DNA from: Rhodothermales bacterium
GTDB taxonomy: Bacteria > Bacteroidota > Rhodothermia > Rhodothermales > UBA10348
Assembly: GCA_030833605.1 (NCBI GenBank)
Contig: JAURGV010000040.1
Coordinates: 1-13,199 of the forward strand
DNA: 13,199 nucleotides
Reading direction: 5' to 3'
Shown here one piece after another: positions 7,508 to 13,199 of the stretch. Below the pieces are notes generated by a model that saw only the letters and a list, made by a program, of their open reading frames with translations, ran no database searches and was not told the origin of the DNA. Every line of letters starts with the position of its first letter. Within the stretch, counting starts at the first letter, position 1. Position numbers and translations under genes: made by a program.

Positions 7508-8479
7508 CTAACCGACCAGGCGATCAAGAATGATGGCAGCGAGAAGCAATGGGATGTACAGCACAGATGCTTTCAAAACACCCCTTGCATGAAGAACGGA
7601 GCGGGAAAAGTAGAATTTGAGCACTGAAAACAAAAACCAGAAACCCAGCGCGAGGGAGCCCAATAAATAGACCCAACTGGACAACCCTAAAAATACGGGC
7701 GCGATCGAAAAAACAATCATTCCAAGCGAAAAGACGATCATTTGAAAAGCGGTTGCCGTACCGTCAGGGTCTTTTACAGTGAGCATTACAAAGCCCCCTT
7801 TTTCATAATCCTTTTTGTACATCCATGCCAATGAGTAAAAATGAGGCATTTGCCAGCACAACAACACGCCAAACAAGGCCCAACCACCAAGCCCGATAGA
7901 TCCAGTGGCTGCGGCCCAACCGCCTAAAACAGGGAGCGCACCAGGGAGAGTACCCACCAAGGTATTCAGCGTCGTGGTGCGCTTCATCGGGGTGTAAACG
8001 AACAGGTAGAGGGCGACCGTGGAAGCGGCAAGAACCCCTGTCAATGGATTTACTAGGGGGCATAACAGTCCAACACCCGCAAAAACCAGTACCATGCCAA
8101 ACCACTTGGCCGACTGGGGCGAAATACGACCTGCGGGAATGGGGCGATTGGCCGTACGTTTCATGGTCGCGTCGAAGTCATGCTCTAAATAGTGGTTAAG
8201 AGCACATCCACCTGCCGACGACAAGGTTATGCCGATCAAACTCCAGGCCAACAGCGCGCCATCTATCCCGTTTTCAGAAGCCAACACAAATCCTGCGAGC
8301 GCAGAAATTGCTACCAAAAAGGTTATTTCTGGCTTGGTTAACGAAAACCAATCTCGCCAAGAAACGGCCGCTGAGCGATTGATTGCTGTGGTCGCCTTGG
8401 CGGAAGCGTCTACTTCTATGTGGTTTAAATCAGTACTCAAGTTGATTGGATTGGCCGATAGTCGCCCATTGGGAGGCAA
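7508..8479 (-). CDS. ctaB: Protoheme IX farnesyltransferase (heme O synthase)
   Basis: An inner-membrane UbiA-family prenyltransferase that adds a farnesyl group to heme B to make heme O, the substrate of the neighbouring heme A synthase. With the start given, the product has 323 residues; the core begins at about 41 (SWRDWFSLTKPEITFLV). Key motifs are the Mg-diphosphate site Asn95-x5-Asp101-x-Asp103 with Lys107-Arg108, the second polar loop YTPMKRTT (162-169), and WQMPHFYSLAW (209-219). About nine membrane segments follow the family pattern. The start is uncertain: no ATG exists in frame before residue 106. TTG at 8479 gives the longest product and TTG at 8440 gives 310 residues. An ATG at 8492 lies in another frame and opens a 20-codon mini-ORF. 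The gene sits 35 bases after ctaA and 5 bases before rlmN. Confidence 0.93.
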   Translation of the reverse strand: MPPNGRLSANPINLSTDLNHIEVDASAKATTAINRSAAVSWRDWFSLTKPEITFLVAISALAGFVLASENGIDGALLAWSLIGITLSSAGGCALNHYLEHDFDATMKRTANRPIPAGRISPQSAKWFGMVLVFAGVGLLCPLVNPLTGVLAASTVALYLFVYTPMKRTTTLNTLVGTLPGALPVLGGWAAATGSIGLGGWALFGVLLCWQMPHFYSLAWMYKKDYEKGGFVMLTVKDPDGTATAFQMIVFSLGMIVFSIAPVFLGLSSWVYLLGSLALGFWFLFSVLKFYFSRSVLHARGVLKASVLYIPLLLAAIILDRLVG

Positions 8480-8492
8480 TATTGAGGGTCAT
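8430..8492 (-). other. 20-codon ATG mini-ORF overlapping the ctaB start
   Basis: An ATG at 8492, 22 bases after the ctaA stop, opens 20 codons and ends at TGA 8432-8430. It overlaps the out-of-frame TTG at 8440 that is one candidate ctaB start. In the ctaB frame a TGA overlaps this ATG (ATGA at 8492-8489). It may be a leader peptide that passes ribosomes to ctaB by termination and reinitiation, or a remnant of an ATG start separated from ctaB by a one-base shift or a sequencing error. It may also be chance. Confidence 0.3.
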
Positions 8493-8514
8493 ACTGCGAA
8501 GTAAAGGCAATGTT

Positions 8515-9495
8515 TTAGCGATATGCACGTCTCAATCGAAGGCATAATACGCTGGTGGAGACTGTTGTAGCGAACAAAAGAGCACCAATTACCATGTGTG
8601 AGGTATTGGCAATGACCTGGACATTGCTTGCTTTAACCATTCCGGATTCGTCTAAAAGGACCAAATAGGCGAAAAGACCAAGCAACACTTGAACGGTTAA
8701 TACGCCCGTCATCGAAAAAGCGGCTTTTTTTACAGGAGCCATTGTCGCTGAAAAAGAACTGATTTTACTCCAATAGGTGACCACAATTCCGGTTGCTAGA
8801 AACGCGCCCGCCATGTGTAATCCAGCAAATAGCGGGTCAATACCGGTTCCGGGATGTCTCAATAAGGCGCCCAGAAATATTTGAACATAAACCATGGCGG
8901 GCGCCAAATAAATCAACGTCCGAAGTCCGGAGAACGTTTTTTGAGAGCCAATCTCATCTTCATCCGTATCCATACCCGCCTTTTCCCAGGCAGAGGAGGT
9001 AAATACGATCATTGAAGCCAGCAGTGCGAAAAACAATTGCGCCACCATGGCATGGATTACGGCCAAATCAATAGAAACCCAAACCACTCTCAAACCACCT
9101 AAAAGCCCCTGCAGCATAACCAGGATCAAGGCTCCGATGGCAACCTTTTTCATCCATGGACGATCCTCCGCTAACCACGTCCAAATGGCGAGTGCTAACG
9201 TGAATAACCCAACCAAAGCACCTAGCAATCGATGCCCGTGTTCCGCCAAAACGGGCGTTATCGTCCACCAGTCCGGCCATGGATTAAAGGGATCGTACGA
9301 ATTAAAGGAGGATGGCCAGTCGGGGACAGCCATACCGGCATTGATAGAAGTAACGAAAGCACCCCAACCGACTAAGGCAATTGCAATGAGAAACGTAAGG
9401 ATGGTAAACCGTTTTCTGTGTGTACGTGTTGTATTCACTGTTTCCAATGAGTTTGACTTCTTAATACTAAAAGGTAGGGACACCATGGAAACCAT
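8515..9495 (-). CDS. ctaA: Heme A synthase (COX15/CtaA type)
   Basis: An inner-membrane enzyme that oxidises the C8 methyl of heme O to give heme A for aa3-type cytochrome oxidases. It has 326 residues and eight hydrophobic helices in two four-helix halves. The family landmarks are GMAVPDWP (54-61) after helix 1, Glu85-x-x-His88-Arg in helix 2 (the catalytic Glu and heme ligand), His148 in helix 4, His227 in LHMAGAF of helix 6, and His300 in NTSHMVIGAL of helix 8. The first periplasmic loop has no cysteine pair, unlike the Bacillus enzyme. ATG codons at 9495 and 9486 are both possible starts; neither has a Shine-Dalgarno. It is the first gene of a unit with ctaB, rlmN and a small membrane protein. 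The presence of ctaA and ctaB implies an oxygen-respiring host with a heme-A oxidase elsewhere. Confidence 0.95.
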   Translation of the reverse strand: MVSMVSLPFSIKKSNSLETVNTTRTHRKRFTILTFLIAIALVGWGAFVTSINAGMAVPDWPSSFNSYDPFNPWPDWWTITPVLAEHGHRLLGALVGLFTLALAIWTWLAEDRPWMKKVAIGALILVMLQGLLGGLRVVWVSIDLAVIHAMVAQLFFALLASMIVFTSSAWEKAGMDTDEDEIGSQKTFSGLRTLIYLAPAMVYVQIFLGALLRHPGTGIDPLFAGLHMAGAFLATGIVVTYWSKISSFSATMAPVKKAAFSMTGVLTVQVLLGLFAYLVLLDESGMVKASNVQVIANTSHMVIGALLFATTVSTSVLCLRLRRAYR

Positions 9496-9516
9496 CCGCT
9501 GTGACTGTGTAAATAT

Positions 9517-9535
9517 GCAACGAAAAAGGCGTTGC
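9517..9535. promoter_or_regulatory. Inverted repeat in the ctaA leader
   Basis: GCAACG (9517-9522) and CGTTGC (9530-9535) form a 6-bp stem with the 7-base loop AAAAAGG. It lies 21 bases before the ctaA ATG on the minus strand. It could be a leader hairpin or an operator; no promoter boxes around it were convincing. Confidence 0.3.
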
Positions 9536-9562
9536 GAGTTGGCAAATAGGACCGCGCCATTA

Positions 9563-9591
9563 TTGGATTCAGCGGCATAAAAGCGTATATT
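9563..9591 (+). promoter_or_regulatory. Candidate sigma70-type promoter of the small exported protein-secDF unit
   Basis: TTGGAT (9563-9568) and TATATT (9586-9591) are separated by 17 bases. The -10 box matches TATAAT at five of six positions; the -35 box matches at its TTG. Transcription would start near 9598, giving a leader of about 90 bases before the GTG at 9687. No other plausible promoter was seen before secD, which supports one transcript for the three genes. It is unknown whether this organism's main sigma factor prefers such boxes. Confidence 0.4.
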
Positions 9592-9603
9592 AACAGGCTG
9601 AAG

Positions 9604-9619
9604 TCGAGGATGTCCTCGA
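9604..9619 (+). promoter_or_regulatory. Perfect 7-bp inverted repeat just downstream of the candidate promoter
   Basis: TCGAGGA (9604-9610) and TCCTCGA (9613-9619) are separated by TG. It begins about six bases after the predicted transcription start. In DNA it could be an operator; in RNA it would be a compact 5' hairpin that protects the message. Confidence 0.4.
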
Positions 9620-9686
9620 GTTTACTCCCGGTACCCATCACGGACCCTTCCGGTTCGTCTTGTACCCCTATCATCATGGAACGCTT

Positions 9687-10103
9687 GTGAGCCGGACTTT
9701 TAGCCCTCACTTATTTAAACTTGCAGCTTTTAAAGTTGTCGCTGTTGTGCTCCTTTTAAGCACACTTACAGCATTGTGCGCGCCAGCAGCTGTAGCGTTC
9801 TCAAAAGATGATATCGAAGCAACGGCTTCCTCAGAGGGCCTTTCGGCGGCAGTAAAAAGCTTTTTTACGGATGTACTTGAAGATGCAATGACTCGTTCGA
9901 GTGCGGTTGCACAAATTAATCCGAGCTTTCAGAGTCGCGTTTCTTCGAGCAATTCCAAAGAAATACCTCAGCCAGACAGTTATGTGCGTTTCAAAGGCAA
10001 CTGGTCTTTGTTTCAGGCTGAGGAAGACAATACCACCTGCGAATTCGAACGCCGGCCTGTTATGGCGCAATGGTCGTTTGATATTCAATCTCGGGGTCCT
10101 TAG
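9687..10103 (+). CDS. Small exported protein upstream of secDF, candidate secretion-monitor arrest peptide
   Basis: A 138-residue protein of a family I do not recognise. From GTG 9687 it has a clear signal peptide: basic n-region, hydrophobic core about 12-30, and likely cleavage after Ala-Val-Ala37. GGA at 9678-9680 is a plausible Shine-Dalgarno. The frame also opens at TTG 9660, adding nine residues. The mature part has no recognised domain; it is Ser-rich in the middle. The C-terminus is Trp129-x6-Arg136-Gly137-Pro138 followed directly by TAG. SecM of E. coli stalls in a Trp-Ile-x4-Gly-Ile-Arg-Ala-Gly-Pro segment with Gly in the P site and Pro entering, and TnaC stalls on a Pro before its stop. 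With secD 148 bases downstream behind a structured leader, this is a candidate SecM/VemP-type monitor of Sec export. The existence of the gene is likely; the arrest role is inference. It could instead be an unrelated periplasmic protein. Confidence 0.6.
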   Translation: MSRTFSPHLFKLAAFKVVAVVLLLSTLTALCAPAAVAFSKDDIEATASSEGLSAAVKSFFTDVLEDAMTRSSAVAQINPSFQSRVSSSNSKEIPQPDSYVRFKGNWSLFQAEEDNTTCEFERRPVMAQWSFDIQSRGP

Positions 10104-10111
10104 TCGGTTAA

Positions 10112-10145
10112 GGCCAATTCTGGTCGCTTTTCAAGCGGCTTGGCC
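10112..10145 (+). promoter_or_regulatory. 13-bp bulged hairpin after the small ORF stop
   Basis: GGCCAA (10112-10117) pairs with TTGGCC (10140-10145). Inside it GTCGCTT (10123-10129) pairs with AAGCGGC (10133-10139), with one U-G pair and a UUC loop. The only interruption is a five-base bulge (10118-10122). It starts eight bases after the TAG. No U-run follows, so it is not a standard terminator. Confidence 0.6.
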
Positions 10146-10154
10146 CCCAGCCAA
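10140..10154 (+). promoter_or_regulatory. Alternative hairpin competing with the 10112-10145 stem
   Basis: TTGGC (10140-10144) can pair with GCCAA (10150-10154) around the loop CCCCA. It uses the same bases as the 3' arm of the larger hairpin, so only one of the two can form. The five-base stem is weaker and would matter only when the first arm is blocked. Confidence 0.4.
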
Positions 10155-10251
10155 TCAAAATCATTTTTGTGATTCCATTCTACGCAGATTGCGAATCCAA
10201 TATGGCATCATGTGATGCTTCATTTTACCAATCAATCACGATCCACAAACC

Positions 10252-12132
10252 ATGAAAGGAAACGGATTTAAACTATTCCTGACGGTCTTTTTTCTGGCAC
10301 TGACCGGATACTACCTGTATCCATCGGTCCAAAATTACATGATCACAAAGAAAGTAGGCAGCATGAGTTCTGAAGACGCTGCTACCTACGAGACCGAAAA
10401 CTTTGCTAAAATGCAGGCGGTTGAAGAGAAAGCCTTGAAACTAGGGCTTGACCTTCTTGGCGGGATGCACGTCACGCTTGAGGTACGCGTTGAAGCACTC
10501 ATCGCAGAATTAGCTTCTGACGTTGATCCAGCGTTCACCGAAATTCTAAATGTAGCCAGCTCATCGGCGGCCACTTCGGACGTTTCGATTATCGATCTAT
10601 TCATTGAAGAATTTGAAAGAAGAGATCCTAACGCACGGTTGTCCAGGTATTTTCGGAATGAAGCTGCAGGCATTACACGCCGATCTTCCAACGAAGACGT
10701 TGCGGCCTATTTGAGACTTGAAGCCGATGAAGCGGTGACTCGTGCTATTTCGATTATTCGTGACCGCGTTGACCGTTATGGCGTTTCTGAACCGAATATT
10801 CAGCAACAAGGCACACGTCGCGTTGTCGTTGAGCTTCCTGGAATCGACGATCCAGATCGTATCCGTGGTTTGCTAAAAGGCACGGCGCGATTGGAGTTTC
10901 GTTTGATGATCGATCCAGCCGAAAACGTTCGCACGTTGCAACGAGTGATCGAATACTATGAAACCGGCTCCGATTTAACGTCGGCTGATGTTTCACAGGA
11001 TTCAACGGTTATCGCTGCTGCCGACACCACATTGGATATCAATGACATTTTGAATGGCGATTCTGCGCAAACTTCTGGAAACGCTCTATTAGATGTCATG
11101 CAGCCTCTTGGGCAGAATGTGACTTTTGGTCGGGTAGCCGAACAAGACACGGCCAAAGTAACGGCTTTATTGAAGGATCCAGGCGTTTTGGCTCTTATGC
11201 CAAGAGGGATCTCATTCATGTACACCTCATCACCGATGGGTACAACGGCGGATGGACATGAGGTATACGACCTCTTAGGCGTTCGCAACGAGATTGAACT
11301 TACTGGAGACGTCATTACCGACGCCCGCGTTGACTTTGAACAGTTCACCAACGTGCCTGAAGTTACCATGACCATGAACTCTGAAGGTTCACGGACCTGG
11401 GCTCGTCTAACTGGTGCTAACGTAGGTCATAACATTGCCATCGTATTGGACAATGTTGTGTATTCCTATCCAAACGTATTGGGCCGTATCGCTGGTGGTC
11501 GTTCCAACATCACCAATTTGGCGAATCAAGCGGAAGCTCAGGATATCGTGACCGTTCTTAAATCCGGTGCACTTCCTGCTCCGGTTGAGATCGTTCAAGA
11601 AAGCACGGTTGGTCCGAGCTTGGGTCAGGCCTCGATTAAGGCAGGTCTTAATTCTGTTATGTTTGGGCTGATGTTAGTGGCCGTGTTCATGATTTTCTAC
11701 TACCGCACCAGCGGAATTGTAGCCGATTTGGCGTTGATCTTGAACCTGATTTTCATTCTTGGAATTCTGGCCGGCTTTAACGCTACGCTTACGCTTCCCG
11801 GTATCGCGGGTATCGTTTTGACCATCGGTATGGCTGTAGATGCCAACGTGCTGATTTTCGAACGTGTTCGAGAAGAGCAGTCGACGGGTAAAACGCTAAA
11901 GGCAGCCATTGAAGGTGGATACAGCAAAGCATTATCCGCCATTTTCGATGCCAACATTACAACATTTTTTGTGGGTGTGATCCTTTATTCCTTCGGAATC
12001 GGACCCATCCAGGGATTTGCTGTCACGCTGATGGCAGGTATCCTTTCGTCCATGTTCACAGCCATCGTATTTACTCGCATTATCATGGATTATGCGGTAG
12101 TCGATAAGAAAAGTGCTGTCAGCTTCGGTTGA
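10252..12132 (+). CDS. secD: Protein translocase subunit SecD
   Basis: An inner-membrane subunit of the SecDF complex, which uses the proton gradient to pull exported proteins through SecYEG into the periplasm. It has 626 residues, close to the E. coli length of 615. Helix 1 is at about 7-26, followed by KLGLDLLGGMHVTLEV (63-78), the start of the periplasmic P1 domain. The P1 base contains RDRVDRYGVSEP (170-181) and VVVELPGI (191-198). The membrane half carries GALPAPVEIVQE (439-450), helices from about 462, the proton-path segment GMAVDANVLIFER (526-538) with Asp530, and FDANITTF (565-572) with Asp566. The ATG at 10252 gives the normal N-terminus; no Shine-Dalgarno precedes it. secF follows 56 bases later. 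The gene is not fused to secF, unlike the single SecDF chain in many Bacteroidia. Confidence 0.97.
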   Translation: MKGNGFKLFLTVFFLALTGYYLYPSVQNYMITKKVGSMSSEDAATYETENFAKMQAVEEKALKLGLDLLGGMHVTLEVRVEALIAELASDVDPAFTEILNVASSSAATSDVSIIDLFIEEFERRDPNARLSRYFRNEAAGITRRSSNEDVAAYLRLEADEAVTRAISIIRDRVDRYGVSEPNIQQQGTRRVVVELPGIDDPDRIRGLLKGTARLEFRLMIDPAENVRTLQRVIEYYETGSDLTSADVSQDSTVIAAADTTLDINDILNGDSAQTSGNALLDVMQPLGQNVTFGRVAEQDTAKVTALLKDPGVLALMPRGISFMYTSSPMGTTADGHEVYDLLGVRNEIELTGDVITDARVDFEQFTNVPEVTMTMNSEGSRTWARLTGANVGHNIAIVLDNVVYSYPNVLGRIAGGRSNITNLANQAEAQDIVTVLKSGALPAPVEIVQESTVGPSLGQASIKAGLNSVMFGLMLVAVFMIFYYRTSGIVADLALILNLIFILGILAGFNATLTLPGIAGIVLTIGMAVDANVLIFERVREEQSTGKTLKAAIEGGYSKALSAIFDANITTFFVGVILYSFGIGPIQGFAVTLMAGILSSMFTAIVFTRIIMDYAVVDKKSAVSFG

Positions 12133-12145
12133 TATTGACGAACTA

Positions 12146-12172
12146 ACAAGCTTGTAAATAGCCCTGATGGGC
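12146..12172 (+). promoter_or_regulatory. Two short palindromes between secD and secF
   Basis: ACAAGCTTGT (12146-12155) is a perfect 10-base palindrome, and GCCC-TGAT-GGGC (12161-12172) is a 4-bp hairpin. Both lie in the 56-base gap before secF. They may set the relative amounts of SecD and SecF by limiting read-through or RNA decay, but either could be chance. Confidence 0.3.
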
Positions 12173-12188
12173 AAATCCATTTAGAAAA

Positions 12189-13106
12189 ATGCGTATTTTT
12201 GAAAACAGTAATTTTGGTTTTATCCAAAAGCGGAAATCGGGATACATCTTCTCGGGTATCCTTTTGTTGGCGAGCCTTGTTTCCTTTGCAATCAACGGTC
12301 TTGAACTGGGGATTGATTTTAAAGGGGGCCGTGAGTTCGTCGTAGAAACGTCAGAAGCCATGGACGTAACAGCCGTACGTTCGGCTCTAAGCGATGTGCT
12401 TTCTTCCGATCCTGAAGTAAAATCCTACCAAATTGAGGGGGCTTTTGGCATGTTGGTCAGGACAGTTGGTGACGAAGACATCAACGTGGTTCGCGATCAG
12501 ATAATTGACGGAATTAAGGCAGCGTTTCCTTCGTCGGATCCGGTCATCGAAAAAACCTACGACGTAAGTGCTCGATTTGCGAGAGACCTTGAAAGAGGTG
12601 CTATCTATTCGATTATTGGGTCACTTTTGGTCATTTTCGTTTACATACTCATTCGATTTGAATGGCGTTTTGGTGTCGGCGCGGTCGCTGCGTTGTTCCA
12701 CGACGTCATTATCACGTTGGGTGTGTTTTCTGTATTCCAAGGAAAACTTGGGTTTTCTTTGCAAATAGATCAAACGATTATAGCGGCCTTTCTAACCATT
12801 GTGGGGTACTCCCTCAACGATACGGTGGTTGTTTTTGACCGAATAAGGGAGTATACGGGCTTATTTAAGTCGGAGAGCTACGATTCCATCCTTAATCGGT
12901 CTATTAATAACACGCTGAGTCGAACCATTATCACCTCGGGTACAACCTTGCTCGTGGTGGCGATCCTATTTATATTCGGGGGCGAGGTATTGCGAGGTTT
13001 CGCATTTGCCTTGTTAGTCGGAATTGGAATAGGAACCTATTCGTCGATCTTCGTAGCTTCTCCTATTGTGCTGGAGCTTCGAAATCGTGCTGCGACCAAA
13101 AAATAA
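12189..13106 (+). CDS. secF: Protein translocase subunit SecF
   Basis: The partner of SecD in the export-assisting complex. It has 305 residues, similar to other SecF proteins. Helix 1 is at about 18-36, followed by the hallmark LGIDFKGG (40-47) at the start of periplasmic domain P4. Then come helices from about 137, RFEWRFGVGAVAALFHDV (156-173), and the signature GYSLNDTVVVFDRIRE (206-221), with Asp211 matching the polar site used in proton flow. The end has GTYSSIFVASP (282-292). The ATG at 12189 starts directly before the usual N-terminus; the leader GAAAA is A-rich without a Shine-Dalgarno. Together with secD it forms a standard two-gene export unit. Confidence 0.97.
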   Translation: MRIFENSNFGFIQKRKSGYIFSGILLLASLVSFAINGLELGIDFKGGREFVVETSEAMDVTAVRSALSDVLSSDPEVKSYQIEGAFGMLVRTVGDEDINVVRDQIIDGIKAAFPSSDPVIEKTYDVSARFARDLERGAIYSIIGSLLVIFVYILIRFEWRFGVGAVAALFHDVIITLGVFSVFQGKLGFSLQIDQTIIAAFLTIVGYSLNDTVVVFDRIREYTGLFKSESYDSILNRSINNTLSRTIITSGTTLLVVAILFIFGGEVLRGFAFALLVGIGIGTYSSIFVASPIVLELRNRAATKK

Positions 13107-13152
13107 TTTTGCGTATTTGCAGACTCAGAACTCCTAAGATTCTACCATAAGC

Positions 13153-13157
13153 GAGGA
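13153..13157 (+). promoter_or_regulatory. Shine-Dalgarno site of the last, truncated gene
   Basis: GAGGA lies three bases before the ATG at 13161. It supports a real start there, in contrast to the A-rich starts of secD and secF. Confidence 0.5.
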
Positions 13158-13160
13158 AAA

Positions 13161-13199
13161 ATGAATTATAACGTAGACGAACGCTACAACAGCGTCGTA
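13161..13199 (+). CDS. Start of an unidentified gene, 3'-truncated by the window end
   Basis: Thirteen codons are visible, beginning ATG and reading MNYNVDERYNSVV without a stop. A Shine-Dalgarno (GAGGA) precedes it. The gap after secF is 54 bases and contains no clear terminator, so it may be part of the same transcript. The opening is reminiscent of small STAS-domain proteins (anti-sigma-factor antagonists), but 13 residues are too few to rely on. Confidence 0.5.
   Translation, partial: MNYNVDERYNSVV

Larger units (their letters stand above)
10104..10251 (+). promoter_or_regulatory. secD: Structured leader between the exported protein gene and secD
   Basis: This 148-base spacer shows no promoter boxes, no intrinsic terminator and no Shine-Dalgarno before the secD ATG. 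It holds the large hairpin at 10112-10145, its competing hairpin at 10140-10154, AATCA/TGATT (10159-10163/10170-10174), GATT/AATC (10187-10197) and the 6-bp repeat GCATCA-TG-TGATGC at 10205-10218. GTGATT (10169-10174) could also pair with AATCAC (10234-10239) just before secD. Such density suggests RNA-level control of secD. Confidence 0.45.

Noticed and set aside
9435..9710. Minus-strand 91-codon ORF across the ctaA 5' end and the spacer
   Set aside because: It overlaps the ctaA start out of frame and the start of the exported-protein ORF; no signal, domain or start site supports it.
10159..10174. T-run at 10164-10168 as an intrinsic terminator before secD
   Set aside because: The strong hairpin ends at 10145, too far upstream, and the local AATCA/TGATT stem contains the T-run in its loop rather than after it.
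9901..10215. 104-codon plus-strand ORF overlapping the exported-protein gene and the secD leader
   Set aside because: It is a shifted frame of the better-supported ORF with a signal peptide, and its tail runs through the structured leader.
1..13199. CRISPR arrays, tRNA or rRNA genes, insertion sequences, phage or toxin-antitoxin genes
   Set aside because: Looked for by eye and not seen; all long frames belong to housekeeping or envelope genes and no long direct repeats were noticed.

Overview
The window is ordinary chromosomal DNA, gene-dense with short spacers, from an aerobic Gram-negative bacterium. It most resembles the Bacteroidota/Rhodothermota assemblage (Rhodothermales or Balneolales). 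The signs are a lipoprotein that fuses a GH3 N-acetylglucosaminidase to a serine beta-lactamase-like domain, an FmdB-family protein that keeps one cysteine, separate rather than fused secD and secF, weak or absent Shine-Dalgarno (SD) sequences at most starts, and COX15-type heme A synthase next to heme O synthase. The phylum is inferred from gene content and was not tested by a search. I see no tRNA, rRNA, CRISPR array, insertion sequence or phage gene, and no gene-free stretch longer than 300 bases.

Layout, left to right: (1) the 3' part of a cysteine-less thioredoxin-fold gene and tpiA, on the plus strand; (2) on the minus strand, a small FmdB-like protein and the 975-residue GH3/beta-lactamase lipoprotein, probably for peptidoglycan recycling or remodelling; (3) on the plus strand, a 14-helix MFS exporter; (4) on the minus strand, a compact unit ctaA-ctaB-rlmN-small membrane protein, which makes heme A for a terminal oxidase and then adds an RNA methyltransferase; (5) on the plus strand, a 138-residue exported protein of unknown family, a structured 148-base leader, secD, secF and the first 13 codons of a further gene.

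The part most worth attention is region 5. The small protein has a clear signal peptide, resembles no family I know, and ends in Trp-x6-Arg-Gly-Pro followed at once by the stop codon. Eight bases after that stop begins a 13-bp bulged hairpin, whose 3' arm can pair instead with a second downstream segment. A ribosome stalled on the last codons would cover the first arm. Next come secD and secF, the motor subunits that assist protein export. This is the layout of the known secretion-monitoring arrest peptides (SecM before secA, VemP before secDF2), so the gene is a candidate for a SecM/VemP-type feedback device. The layout and motif are visible in the sequence. The arrest function is inference.

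Smaller points are the non-ATG starts of ctaB, the MFS gene and the small exported protein, a 20-codon ATG mini-ORF overlapping the ctaB start region, convergent genes that touch or overlap, and a paired TGTACA element before the MFS gene.
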